Made by a program: the position numbers and the translations under genes | Assembly: GCA_024330215.1 (NCBI GenBank) | Contig: JANDLU010000001.1 | Location: 1-64,000, forward strand | Origin: Candidatus Gaiellasilicea maunaloa | Lineage (GTDB): Bacteria; Actinomycetota; Thermoleophilia; Gaiellales; Gaiellaceae | DNA length: 64,000 bases | Direction: 5' to 3' | Part shown: piece after piece, positions 18,130-26,842 of the stretch | Position numbering within the stretch: the first letter of the stretch is position 1 | How the letters are laid out: each line of letters starts with the position of its first letter | The notes under the pieces: generated by a model | Told to the model about the DNA's origin: nothing | The model's database searches: none | Seen by the model: the letters and a program-made list of their open reading frames with translations, nothing else

Positions 18130-21048
18130 CTAGATCTCGTCGCCCCACTCGGACATCGGGACGTAGACATCGGTGGCGGGGACATCGGTGGCGGGGTCAT
18201 CGGTCGCAGGCTCGCTCGCCGGCCGGTCGGGTGCCGCCACCGCCGCGGCAGCGGGGGGCGCGACCTCGTCGCGCCGCTCCTGGGGAGCGTCGCCGTTCTC
18301 GCCGACGACGACAGGCTTCCTCCGATTGCGTCCGCCGCGCGAGCCGCGCCGGGTCTTCTTCTTCGCCGGCTGCTCGCGTCCGTCGTCGTCCAGCCCGGCC
18401 CCGGTATCCGCTTCGGCCTCGACCGCCTCGACCTCCACTGCCTCGTCGCCGGGCTCGTCGCCGACGAGCGCCAGGGGCGGCTTCGCCCGCGAGCGCGGCT
18501 TCGGCTTCGCTTCGTCCTCGTCCAGATCGAAGCGCGGGACATGGATTCGCGGGGTGCGCGGCTTCGGCCCCGTCGCCGCGAGCGCATCCGGCTCGTTCTC
18601 TGCGCTCGGGTCGACAGGCGTCTCGTCGGTCTCGAGTGCGACATCGGCGAGGCCATCCGCATCTGCGTCTGCGTCGGTAACCGACTTCCTCTTGCGGTTG
18701 CGCCCGCCGCGCGAGCCCCGACGCGTCTTCTTCTTCGCCGGCGCCTTCTCGTCCTCCGCGGTCTTCTGCCCTTCGGTCTCCTCGTCGGCCTCGGCATCGA
18801 CGTCCAGCTCGGCCGTCCCCGTCTCGACCTCGACCTCGTCGCCGAGCTCCTCGGCCTCGGTCTCCGCCGCGTCCTCCGTGGCCTTCCTGGCCCGGCCGGG
18901 TGCGCGGGTCGGCTTCTCGGCCTCACTCTCGAAGGTGATCGCATCCTGCGCGGCGGTCGCGCCGCCGGAGAGCAGCGTCGCGTAGGCCGACCCGTCGAGC
19001 ACACGCTCGATCCGGACCTTGGCCTTCTTGCCGACGAGCTTCGCGGCGCCGCCGACGATCACGTCGAGGCCGTCGAGCTTGCCCGCGGCCGCGTGCGCGT
19101 CGTGGAGGCCGAGCTCGACGAGCTTCAGCTCGACCTCGGAGCCCTCGGCCACAGGCGACGCCGGCTGGAGGTCGGTGAGCTTGCCCTCCTCGAGCACCGC
19201 CAGATGATCGGCATGCGCACCTTCCTTCGGTACCAGGAAGAAGCGCTTCTTCGAGGCGGCCTCGATCTCGGTGAGGCGGTCGGCGCCGGAGCCGATCAGC
19301 AGCGCCGCCGTGCGCGCGCTGACCTCGACGCGGAACGCCTGGGCTCGCGAGCCGGCGGCGAGCACACGCAGGCGTCGCTCGACCTCCATCGCGGCCGTGG
19401 CCTCCGAAACGACGATTCCGTCGCCGTCGCAGGTGGGGCATTTCTTGGTCAGGATCTCGCGTGGACCGTCGGTGACGTTCTGGCGCGTCATCTCGACGAG
19501 GCCGAGCGGCGAGATCTCGACGACGTAGGTCTTGGTGCGGTCGCGCTCGAGCTCGTTGCGCAACGCCTCCTCGACGTGAGCGCGGTTCTTCGGGTTCGCC
19601 ATGTCGATGAAGTCGATGACGATGATCCCGCCGATGTCGCGCAGGCGCAGCTGGCGAACAACCTCCTTCACGGCCTCGAGGTTGTTCTTCGTGATCGTGT
19701 CCTCGAGCCGGGCGCCGGAGCTCTTCGAGCGCGAGCCGACGAAGCGTCCGGTGTTGACGTCGATGACGGTGAAGGCCTCGGCGTAGTCGAAGACGAGGTA
19801 GCCACCCGAGGGCAGATCGACGCGACGCGAGAGCGTGGAGCGAATCTCAGCGTCGACGCCCGTGCCCTCGAAGAGAGGCGTCTTCTCCTTGTAGCGGTGC
19901 ACCCGGTCGAGCATGTGCGGCGAGGTCTTCTTCAGGTAGCCGACGATCCGCTTGAAGGTGCGCTCGTGGTCGATCTGGGCGCTCTCGAAGTCGCCCGCGA
20001 AGAGATCGCGAACGATCCGCAGCGGCAGCTCGGCCTCCTGGTAGACGAGCGCCGGCGCCTTGGCGGCCTTCGCGTTGGCCTGGATCGTCTTCCAGAGCCG
20101 CTGGAGGAAGACGAGGTCGCGCTCGATGTCCTCGGCGGAGGCGCCCTCGGCCGCGGTGCGGACGATGATCCCGCCCTCCTTGGCGTCGAGACTCTTGATG
20201 ATCTCCTTCAGGCGCGCACGCTCCGCGTCGTCGAGCCGGCGCGAGACGCCGAGACCCTCACCCTGCGGGACGAAGACGAGGAAGCGGCCGGGGAGCGAGA
20301 TCTCCGTCGTCAGCCGGGCGCCCTTCGTCTTCATCGGATCCTTGACGGCCTGGACGAGGATCTCCTGGCCGCGAGCGATCAAATCGGTGATCTTCTTGCC
20401 GTGGCGCTTGCCCTCGAGCTCGGGCACGACGATCTCGTCGACGTAGAGGAAGCCGTTCTTCTCGAGCCCGATCTCGACGAACGCCGCCTCCATTCCGGGC
20501 AGGACGTTGTCGACCGTGCCGAGGTAGATGTTGCCGGCGATCGAGCGCTTGTCCGGCCGTTCGAGATAGACCTCGGCGACACGGTCGTCCTCGAGGATCG
20601 CGACGCGCTGCTCGCCGACGTCGACCGAGATCAGCAGCTCGCGCTTCGCCTTCGGGAGCGGCGCCCGCTTCTGCGGGACACGTCGGCGATTGCCCTGTTG
20701 GTTGGCCCGGCGCTCTTGCCGCTGGCTGCGCTCGCCGGCTTGGCTCCGCTCTCCCGTCTGGCTCCGCTGGGCCTGGGGCTTGCGCTCGTGCCGCGCCTGC
20801 CCGACCTGCTCCGTCCGCTCGGGCGCTGTCTGCTCGCCGAGGGTCGCGGTGCCGGGCTTCCTACGTCCACGTCCACCGCGGTTGCCGCGACGGCGCTTCG
20901 GTGCGCCATCCGTTCCGATCTCGTCGCCGACTCCGAATGACTCCGGTGAATCGGGTGCTACCGCCTCAGGCGGGGCCTCCGGTGCAGGCGTCGCTTCGGC
21001 TACCTGCTGCTCGTCCTTCTTGCGCTTTCGTCGAAACCAGGGTGACAA
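18130..21048 (-). CDS. rne: Ribonuclease E/G
   Basis: A 972-aa RNase E/G endoribonuclease for mRNA decay and rRNA/tRNA processing. The catalytic core (about residues 130-560) carries the S1-like domain (GNIYLGTVDNVLPGMEAAFVEIG), DFAEAFTVIDVNTG-like DNase-I subdomain and the zinc-link motif CPTCDGDG. The N-terminal 130 residues are Arg/Gly-rich. The C-terminal 300 residues are low-complexity, acidic and Ala-rich, with two near-identical basic motifs KKKTRRGSRGGRNR that probably bind RNA. TTG start with AGGAG six bases upstream. Located immediately upstream of rplU. Confidence 0.96.
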   Translation of the reverse strand: MSPWFRRKRKKDEQQVAEATPAPEAPPEAVAPDSPESFGVGDEIGTDGAPKRRRGNRGGRGRRKPGTATLGEQTAPERTEQVGQARHERKPQAQRSQTGERSQAGERSQRQERRANQQGNRRRVPQKRAPLPKAKRELLISVDVGEQRVAILEDDRVAEVYLERPDKRSIAGNIYLGTVDNVLPGMEAAFVEIGLEKNGFLYVDEIVVPELEGKRHGKKITDLIARGQEILVQAVKDPMKTKGARLTTEISLPGRFLVFVPQGEGLGVSRRLDDAERARLKEIIKSLDAKEGGIIVRTAAEGASAEDIERDLVFLQRLWKTIQANAKAAKAPALVYQEAELPLRIVRDLFAGDFESAQIDHERTFKRIVGYLKKTSPHMLDRVHRYKEKTPLFEGTGVDAEIRSTLSRRVDLPSGGYLVFDYAEAFTVIDVNTGRFVGSRSKSSGARLEDTITKNNLEAVKEVVRQLRLRDIGGIIVIDFIDMANPKNRAHVEEALRNELERDRTKTYVVEISPLGLVEMTRQNVTDGPREILTKKCPTCDGDGIVVSEATAAMEVERRLRVLAAGSRAQAFRVEVSARTAALLIGSGADRLTEIEAASKKRFFLVPKEGAHADHLAVLEEGKLTDLQPASPVAEGSEVELKLVELGLHDAHAAAGKLDGLDVIVGGAAKLVGKKAKVRIERVLDGSAYATLLSGGATAAQDAITFESEAEKPTRAPGRARKATEDAAETEAEELGDEVEVETGTAELDVDAEADEETEGQKTAEDEKAPAKKKTRRGSRGGRNRKRKSVTDADADADGLADVALETDETPVDPSAENEPDALAATGPKPRTPRIHVPRFDLDEDEAKPKPRSRAKPPLALVGDEPGDEAVEVEAVEAEADTGAGLDDDGREQPAKKKTRRGSRGGRNRRKPVVVGENGDAPQERRDEVAPPAAAAVAAPDRPASEPATDDPATDVPATDVYVPMSEWGDEI

Positions 21049-21081
21049 ATGCTTCTCCTAGGATGGGCGCGCGCAAAGACA

Positions 21082-21099
21082 CGGCCGCGGATGCGGCCG
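21082..21099 (-). other. Hairpin in the rne leader
   Basis: CGGCCGC-four-base loop-GCGGCCG, a perfect 7-bp stem about 35 bases before the rne start codon. It could be an attenuator, a leftover terminator of the 74-aa gene upstream, or a target for RNase E autoregulation. The sequence alone does not decide. Confidence 0.35.
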
Positions 21100-21194
21100 G
21101 TCGCGCGCTGCGAGTGATGAAAAACGTAGGCATGGCCTTCGGACAGGCTAGCAGCCACGCCCGACGGCGAGCGGATCCCGATCTCGGCGGCGGC

Positions 21195-21419
21195 CTATGC
21201 GGCTGCGGGGCTCAGCCGAGCGCGCCGCGCCCGGACCGCGCGAAGGCGCTGGGAGAGTCGAGCGTAGGCCCAGGGCTCAACCTCGGCGTAACGCTTCTCG
21301 TTCTGACCTCTGGTCGCCTCGAGGTACTCGAACCAGGCGTCGGCTTCCTCGATCAGCAACAGCTCTTCCGCATGCTCCCCGGCTCCAGTGCGACTGCCTG
21401 CCGTGTGCTTGCCTGCCAT
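21195..21419 (-). CDS. Small charged protein, hypothetical
   Basis: A 74-aa protein with a helical core (EHAEELLLIEEADAWFEYLE) and a basic C-terminus. GAGGGAGG lies just before the ATG. Located between the kinase gene and rne, on the same strand as both. I do not recognise it. Confidence 0.5.
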   Translation of the reverse strand: MAGKHTAGSRTGAGEHAEELLLIEEADAWFEYLEATRGQNEKRYAEVEPWAYARLSQRLRAVRARRARLSPAAA

Positions 21420-21477
21420 GTGCCCTCCCTCTCGGTCGGTTGCGCCGACTCTAGGATCCGGACCGGACGGAGGAGCT

Positions 21478-22818
21478 TCACGCGGATGGAATCGAGAGCC
21501 AGACGTCGGCTCCGCCGCTCGCCCGGTTGGCAGCGTGCGCCGAACCGCCGTGGGCCACGGCGATCACCTCGGCGATCGCGAGCCCGAGTCCTGCACCGGA
21601 ACCGGAGCGCGCCTCGTCGGCCCGGCCGAAGCGCTCGAAGGCACGCGCCAGGAACTCGAAGGGGAAACCCGCCCCCTCGTCCTCGACGTGCAGCTCCACA
21701 CAGTCCCCACGCTCGAGCGCCGCGAGCCGGACGGGCCCACGACCGTGCCGGAAGGCGTTCTCGACGAGATTGCCGAGGGCCTGCTCGAGCCGCAGCCGGT
21801 CTGCCGAGATCGAGAGCGCCTCCGGCGCGCCGACCTCGACCGCCCGGCCCGCGTGCTCGGCGCGGCTGCGGAAGCGCCGCGCAACCGTGGCGAAGAGGTC
21901 GGCGACCGACATCGGTGCCCGCAGGATCTGGAGGTGACCCCCATCGGACCGGGCGAGTACGAGCAGGTCGTCGGCAAGCTGGGCGAGCCGGTCGGTCTCC
22001 TCGGCGGCGGACCGAAGTACCTCCTCGAGCTCCGCCTGCGAGCGCGGCCGGCTGGACGCGAGCTCCAGCTCCGCCCTCAGCAGGGCGAGGGGTGTGCGCA
22101 GCTCGTGGCTCGCCTCCGCGACGAAGCTGCGCTCGCGAGCGAGCGCGCCCTCGAGGCGGCCGAGCATCGCGTTCAGCGTCTCGCCGAGCCGCGAGACTTC
22201 GTCCTTCGTGGGCGGAAGCGAGAGCCGCCGCCCCGGCTGCGCGGCGGAGATCGCCGCCGCCTCGGAGCGCATCGACTCGACCGGGTGCAGCGCAGCCGTC
22301 GCGAGCGCGTAGCCGAGCAGGGCCGCGAGCACGAGCGCAACGGGCTCGATCAGCGCGAGCTCGCCGAGTAGGCCGGCCAGCGCTTCGTCGCGTTCCTCCA
22401 ACGAGGCGCCGACGACGAGGATGGTGCGCTGCACCGGCGTCGCGAGCACGCGGACCCTGCCTTCGAGACCTCGGACCGCGTCGAGTTCCAGGCGGATCGC
22501 TCCGGCGCGTGCGTGCGCAACCTCGGCAGGCGCGAGCACCGGCTCCAGACCGACGTTCGGCGTCGCAGCGGCAACCGGGGCTTGCTCTCCCATGACCTGA
22601 ACGAAGCTCTCGTCCTCGTCGGCATTCGACAGCCGAAGGTCACCTTGCTCCAGCCGCTGCTTCAGCTCCGCCGTGCGCGCTTCGAGCGCATCGTCGACGG
22701 TCTCGTCGAGCGTTGCCGCGAGCCGAAGAAAGAGGAAAACGCTCGTCGCCGCCAGGAGCAACGCCATCGCCAGCGTGAAGCCGAGCGTCAGCCGCAGACG
22801 GATCGGCAGGCGCCTCAT
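21478..22818 (-). CDS. Sensor histidine kinase, OmpR-system type
   Basis: A 446-aa membrane kinase. The first membrane helix is at about residues 10-32 and an extracytoplasmic sensor of about 120 residues follows. A second helix is at about 155-180 (LALIEPVALVLAALLGYALA), then a HAMP linker. HisKA has the phospho-accepting His in SHELRTPLALLRAE. The ATPase domain has N box VENAFRHG and G boxes VEDEGAGFPF and GAGLGLAIAEVIA. Its ATG overlaps the TGA of the response regulator (ATGA), so regulator and kinase are translated together. Signal unknown. Confidence 0.93.
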   Translation of the reverse strand: MRRLPIRLRLTLGFTLAMALLLAATSVFLFLRLAATLDETVDDALEARTAELKQRLEQGDLRLSNADEDESFVQVMGEQAPVAAATPNVGLEPVLAPAEVAHARAGAIRLELDAVRGLEGRVRVLATPVQRTILVVGASLEERDEALAGLLGELALIEPVALVLAALLGYALATAALHPVESMRSEAAAISAAQPGRRLSLPPTKDEVSRLGETLNAMLGRLEGALARERSFVAEASHELRTPLALLRAELELASSRPRSQAELEEVLRSAAEETDRLAQLADDLLVLARSDGGHLQILRAPMSVADLFATVARRFRSRAEHAGRAVEVGAPEALSISADRLRLEQALGNLVENAFRHGRGPVRLAALERGDCVELHVEDEGAGFPFEFLARAFERFGRADEARSGSGAGLGLAIAEVIAVAHGGSAHAANRASGGADVWLSIPSA

Positions 22819-23483
22819 CGACGCAGCCGGTAGCCGGCCCCGCGAACGGTCTCGAGCGAGGTCTCGCCGAAGGGCCGATCGATCTTCTCGCGCAGGTAGC
22901 GGACGTACACGTCGACGACGTTGGAGCGATTCTCGTAGCTGTAGTCCCACGCGTGCTCGAGGAGGTCGAAGCGCGAGAGCACCTGACCCGGCCGGCGCAT
23001 GAACGTCTCGAGCAGAGCAAACTCCTTGGTCGAGAGCGAGACCTCCGCGTCGCCGCGCCAGAGCTGCCGCGTGGACGGGTCGAGCCGAAGCGTGCCGACC
23101 TCGAGTACGGGCGGGCGCTCGACGGGGCCGCGGCGACCGAGCGCGCGTAGCCGCGCGTGCAGCTCCGCGAAGGAGAACGGCTTCGTCAGATAGTCGTCCG
23201 CGCCCGCATCGAGGCCCTCGACCCGATCCTCGACCGCGTCGCGCGCCGTCAGCATCAGGACGGGCGACCAGACCTCGCTGCGACGCAGCCGCCGGCACAC
23301 CTCGAAGCCGTCGATTCCAGGGAGCATCACGTCGAGGACGATTGCGTCGTAGTCGGTGGCTCCCGCCATCCAGAGCGCGTCGTCGCCGGTCGCTGCGACG
23401 TCGGCGACGTGGCCCTCCTCGACGAGCCCGCGCCGCAGGAGCGCGGCCAGCTTGACGTCGTCCTCCACGATCAGCGCCCGCAT
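22815..23483 (-). CDS. OmpR-family response regulator
   Basis: A 222-aa regulator. The receiver domain has the phospho-Asp in VLDVMLPGIDG and the conserved Lys in YLTKPF. The C-terminal winged helix includes SNVVDVYVRYLREKIDRPF. I use ATG 23483 (MRALIVEDD); an upstream in-frame ATG at 23528 would add 15 residues that do not look like the family. First of a regulator-kinase operon; a 12-bp tandem repeat lies just upstream. Confidence 0.93.
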   Translation of the reverse strand: MRALIVEDDVKLAALLRRGLVEEGHVADVAATGDDALWMAGATDYDAIVLDVMLPGIDGFEVCRRLRRSEVWSPVLMLTARDAVEDRVEGLDAGADDYLTKPFSFAELHARLRALGRRGPVERPPVLEVGTLRLDPSTRQLWRGDAEVSLSTKEFALLETFMRRPGQVLSRFDLLEHAWDYSYENRSNVVDVYVRYLREKIDRPFGETSLETVRGAGYRLRR

Positions 23484-23528
23484 CCGCCGATTCTCGCGCC
23501 TGGAGATGAGAGCGTGGTGAGAGAGCAC

Positions 23529-23611
23529 GTCTCAGACACCGTGTCAGGCACCGTCTCTGGCACCGTCTCTGGCACCGTCTCTGGCACCGTCTCTGGCACC
23601 GTGTCTGAGAC
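23529..23611. repeat. 12-bp tandem repeats bounded by an inverted repeat
   Basis: Four to five head-to-tail copies of GTCTCTGGCACC lie between two 11-bp complementary ends, GTCTCAGACAC (23529-23539) and GTGTCTGAGAC (23601-23611). The block falls between the PepSY gene and the response regulator, 46-128 bases before the regulator start. Confidence 0.85.
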
Positions 23612-23650
23612 ATGGAGCGAGGCACACGGAGCGCCCCGCCTCGAGCCTCC

Positions 23651-23992
23651 TTACCCGTCGCGGGCGCCCTCGTCCTCGTTGCCGTCGCCTTCGATCGCGA
23701 CGACGCTGAAGCTCTCGTCGAGGCGAACGTCGACGGTCGACCTGTTCGGCTTCGTCACCTCGACCTCGTAGACGGCGCCGTTCTCGGAATCGCGCTCGGT
23801 CTCGTTCACGGTGCCGCCGCCGGTCGCACGCAGCGCGGCTGCGCTGGCCCGCTGGAGCGTCGCCCCGGTCAGCTCGCGGTCGGCGCCATCGGAATCGTCG
23901 CCGCCCGTGGCGCCGGCGAGTGCCGCCCCGCCGAGTGCGAAAGCAGTTAGCGCCGCAACCCCGGCGGCGATCTTCGTCAGTCGTGAGCTCAT
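23651..23992 (-). CDS. Exported PepSY-like protein
   Basis: A 113-aa protein with a signal peptide (KIAAGVAALTAFALGGAALAG). A PepSY-like segment holds the typical YEVEVTKPN and VDVRLDESFSVVAIEGD strands. It probably acts outside the membrane. Proteins of this kind often sit beside two-component systems; here it precedes an OmpR-type regulator and kinase on the same strand. Confidence 0.75.
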   Translation of the reverse strand: MSSRLTKIAAGVAALTAFALGGAALAGATGGDDSDGADRELTGATLQRASAAALRATGGGTVNETERDSENGAVYEVEVTKPNRSTVDVRLDESFSVVAIEGDGNEDEGARDG

Positions 23993-24067
23993 CGTGAGTC
24001 CCTTCGTCGAAGTGCAGTGGAAGCGACGGTAGCCCTGCTCGATGAGACAGCCATGAGAGCCGCCGGC

Positions 24068-24574
24068 TCAGTCGAGGACTCCCGCAGGACGGGCCCTCGG
24101 GCAGGCGACGACGAGTTCGTCCGAGAAGCACCTGTCACCGGCGGGCGGCCCCCACGCAAGATCGCGGACGTCGAGTTGGTCGTGGCCAGGTCCGCCGTAC
24201 AATCCCTCCCAGTCCGTGAGTGCGCCGGTCCAGTAGACGTAACCACCGGGCCCACCCGAGAGGCGATCGTCGCCGTGGCCACCGTAGAGGCTGTCACTGC
24301 CTGCGCCTCCCGCGAGCGTGTCGTTGCCGCCGCCGCCGCAGACGATGTCGCGTCCGCCGGCGCCGTCGAGGCGGTCGCCGCCGCCGAGTCCGACGATCAC
24401 GTCGTCACCGGACGTGCCGACGATCTCGTTGGGGCCGGCCGTGCCAATGATCGTGGCGGTCTCACCGGCGCACGTCAGGGTCGGCAGCGGAGTGCCGCCG
24501 CGCGAGATCGCGGCTGCCGCGATCAGCCCGGCCGCGATGCTCGACAGGGCGAAAATGAGGGTCTTGGCTGACAT
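24068..24574 (-). CDS. Exported RTX calcium-binding repeat protein
   Basis: A 168-aa protein with an N-terminal signal/anchor (KTLIFALSSIAAGLIAAAAIS). Residues about 45-110 hold four to five RTX nonapeptide-type repeats (GGGDRLDGAGG, GGGNDTLAGGAG, GGHGDDRLSGG) that fold on Ca2+. A Cys-containing end (DRCFSDELVVACPR) follows. GGAGG precedes the ATG. There is no type I secretion operon nearby. Probably a small surface or secreted protein. Confidence 0.8.
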   Translation of the reverse strand: MSAKTLIFALSSIAAGLIAAAAISRGGTPLPTLTCAGETATIIGTAGPNEIVGTSGDDVIVGLGGGDRLDGAGGRDIVCGGGGNDTLAGGAGSDSLYGGHGDDRLSGGPGGYVYWTGALTDWEGLYGGPGHDQLDVRDLAWGPPAGDRCFSDELVVACPRARPAGVLD

Positions 24575-24591
24575 CGGTCGGCCTCCGTTTC

Positions 24592-24798
24592 TCAGAGCAG
24601 GATTCGCAGCGCGGTGTCCGCGGGACAGCCACGGCGCAGCAGGTTGGAAGCGAGGTGCAGGTCGACGTGCGGCTCGGCTGCGAGCCGCACCGCAGCGGTC
24701 TCCTCGAAGCCCGCGTGGACGAGTTGCTCGAGCCGCCAGCGCGCGATCCGCTCGGCCTCGGTCTCGGTCTCCGGGGGTTCGGTCTCGACGATGCTCAT
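24592..24798 (-). CDS. Small soluble protein, hypothetical
   Basis: A 68-aa protein. An acidic Glu/Thr-rich start precedes a helical part (RIARWRLEQLVHAGFEETAAVRLAAEP) and a C-terminal LLRRGCPADTALRILL. A clear Shine-Dalgarno AAAGGAG is eight bases before the ATG. It is 17 bases upstream of the RTX gene on the same strand, so they are probably one transcript. Family not recognised by name. Confidence 0.7.
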   Translation of the reverse strand: MSIVETEPPETETEAERIARWRLEQLVHAGFEETAAVRLAAEPHVDLHLASNLLRRGCPADTALRILL

Positions 24799-24886
24799 GG
24801 GTGGGCTCCTTTCGCGAGTGGTTTTCGCAAGAGGAACCCCCCAACCGCTCCGAACTTACGGAGCGATCAGAAATAGGCCGAAACGA

Positions 24887-25660
24887 TCAGGCCGCGGAGG
24901 CCGCGAAGTACCGCCGGGCTGCCTCGCCGACGGCGCGCGTCCCCGCGTAGGCGACTCCGCCCTTGAGCACCCAGCCCGCGATCGGCACGGCCCCGAGAAG
25001 CTGGCGCGCGGCCGCGCGCAGGCCGAAACCCGCCGCCACCGTCCCGAGCACCTCGGGCAGCCGCTGCTGGTCGATCTCGATCCCGTGTGCGGACGCAAGC
25101 CGCAGGACGAGCCGCACCTGGTTCAGCGTCAGCACCGGGAGGTCTGCGCCTGGAATGAAGATCGCGGCGCCGAGGATCCCGTTCTTGCGCGAGAACGACT
25201 CGATCAACGCGTCGCAGACGGGATCGCGGAGGATCGGCAGCCGGGCCGCGAGCGGCGTCGCGCTCTCGCCGAGTCGCGCGGCGAGGACGCGGGCGATCTC
25301 CTCGACGGGGAAGCCCGCCCCGGGTTGACACGCGACGACGTCGGTGGCGAGCACGTAGGGGACGTCGAAGCGCTCGGTCCCCGTCTGCACCGCGATCACC
25401 GGGACACCCGCTCGGTCAGCGGCGCGAAGCGCCTCGACGTCGTCCTCGGTCGGCCCGCCCGCGAGTACGCGCACGAGCGCGGCGGCGTGCTCGGGCGAGC
25501 CGTGCGAGCCGACAGCGCCGGTAGTGCCGCCGCGAGCCAGTTCCTGGACGAGCGTCTCGGCGAGCGCGCCGGTGACGAGCAGCGGGCGGTCGTCCTCGAG
25601 TGCCGTCCGAGTCTCCTTGACGAGTCCCCAGATCGCGAGCGGGTGGAGCTTCGCGGCCAC
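24887..25660 (-). CDS. DUF697-like membrane-associated protein
   Basis: A 257-aa protein. The N-terminal region has a possible nucleotide- or sugar-binding look (RPLLVTGALAETLVQELARGG). The C-terminal 110 residues resemble DUF697/YcjF (EIDQQRLPEVLGTVAAGFGLRA, VPIAGWVLKGGVAYAGTRAVG), which inserts amphipathic helices into the membrane. GTG 25660 overlaps the rodA stop (TAGTG). It is the last gene of the rod-shape operon, which suggests but does not prove an envelope role. Confidence 0.7.
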   Translation of the reverse strand: MAAKLHPLAIWGLVKETRTALEDDRPLLVTGALAETLVQELARGGTTGAVGSHGSPEHAAALVRVLAGGPTEDDVEALRAADRAGVPVIAVQTGTERFDVPYVLATDVVACQPGAGFPVEEIARVLAARLGESATPLAARLPILRDPVCDALIESFSRKNGILGAAIFIPGADLPVLTLNQVRLVLRLASAHGIEIDQQRLPEVLGTVAAGFGLRAAARQLLGAVPIAGWVLKGGVAYAGTRAVGEAARRYFAASAA

Positions 25661-26829
25661 TACGACCGCCGCCGGCCGAGGTTTCCGCGCGCATGGATCG
25701 AGAGGAGAACGCCGATTGCGGCGAGATTCGCGACCATCGAGGAGCCGCCGACGGTGACGAACGGGAGTGGGATTCCCGTGACCGGCGCGATCCCCATCGT
25801 CATTCCCACGTTGACGAAGATCTGGAAGAGGAAGGCGAGCACGATCCCCCCGGCGACGATCGCGCCGTAGGCGTCCCGTGCGACCGTGATGATCCGCAGC
25901 CCCCGCCACACGACGAGCAGGTAGAGCCCGAGGAGGAGCGCCGCGCCGAAGAAGCCGCGTTGCTCGGCGAAGGAGGCGAAGACGAAGTCGGTCGCGTGCT
26001 CCGGTAGGTAGTCGAGCCGCGTCTGCGTCGCGCCGGCGACGCCGCGGCCGTCGAGCCCGCCGGAGCCGACCGCGGTGATCGACTGCGTCACGTTGTAGGT
26101 CGTCCCGCCCGGATCGCGGTCGGGATTCGCGAAGCCGGTGAGCCGCTCCTTCTGGTACGGCTCCAGCACCTCGACGCCCGCGCTCGGCAGGAGCCAGACG
26201 ACGCTGAGGATTACGGCCACCGCCGCGGCCGCGAGCGCGAGCAGGTGCGTCCAGCGCGCTCCGGCGGCGAAGAGGCACGCGGCAAGGGCGGCCGAGTAGA
26301 CGAGCGAGGTGCCGAGGTCGGGCTGCTTGAAGACGAGCAGGATCGGGATCAGCGCGAGGCCGACCGCCTGGAGGACGACGCCGGCGTCCAGGCGCCGCGC
26401 CCGATCGGCGAGAAAGCCCGCGAGAGCGAGCACGAAGAGGAGCTTCCCGAACTCGGAGGGCTGGAACTGGAAGGGCCCGATGTCGATCCAGCGCTTCGAG
26501 CCCCGCGTCTCCTGGGCGAGCAGGAAGACCAGGACCATGAGGACGATCGTGCTCCCGAAGATCACGCGCTGGGCGCGGCGGTAGCGATCGGGGTCGACGG
26601 CGAGCGCGACGAGGAGCGCAACCGAGCCGAGACCGACGGCGATCGCCTGGCGAATCACGTAGTAGCGCTCGTCGTCCTCGACGTCGTAGCGGGTGATCCC
26701 GGCGACCGCCCAGAGGCCGTAGGCGACAAGCGCGCCCACGGCCGCGACGAGCAGCCAGTCGAGCCGGCGCGCATAGGCAAGGACGTCGACGCCTTGGCGA
26801 GGGGTGGAGCGGGTGGAAACGTCCAGCAT
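25660..26829 (-). CDS. rodA: Rod-shape SEDS glycosyltransferase RodA
   Basis: A 389-aa SEDS-family peptidoglycan polymerase with about ten membrane helices. It works with PBP2 to extend the lateral wall. Family hallmarks are GSKRWIDIGPFQFQPSEFGKL, KQPDLGTSLV, LPEHATDFVFA and GIPLPFVTVGGSSM. ATG 26829 starts the conserved part and lies 13 bases after the PBP2 stop. Confidence 0.96.
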   Translation of the reverse strand: MLDVSTRSTPRQGVDVLAYARRLDWLLVAAVGALVAYGLWAVAGITRYDVEDDERYYVIRQAIAVGLGSVALLVALAVDPDRYRRAQRVIFGSTIVLMVLVFLLAQETRGSKRWIDIGPFQFQPSEFGKLLFVLALAGFLADRARRLDAGVVLQAVGLALIPILLVFKQPDLGTSLVYSAALAACLFAAGARWTHLLALAAAAVAVILSVVWLLPSAGVEVLEPYQKERLTGFANPDRDPGGTTYNVTQSITAVGSGGLDGRGVAGATQTRLDYLPEHATDFVFASFAEQRGFFGAALLLGLYLLVVWRGLRIITVARDAYGAIVAGGIVLAFLFQIFVNVGMTMGIAPVTGIPLPFVTVGGSSMVANLAAIGVLLSIHARGNLGRRRS

Positions 26830-26842
26830 CAGCTCGTCTCCA

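Noticed and set aside
17515-20940. Long open frame on the plus strand opposite rne and rplU
   Set aside because: It is antisense to well-conserved RNase E and L21. Its product is Arg/Leu-rich and low in Lys, Asn and aromatics, as expected of a shadow frame at high G+C.
23529-23611. CRISPR array
   Set aside because: The units are contiguous 12-mers with no spacers, and no cas gene is in the window.
21478-23625. Fusion of response regulator region and kinase in one frame
   Set aside because: The kinase frame runs open upstream, but that part is a shadow of the regulator. The ATGA overlap at 22815-22818 marks two separate genes.
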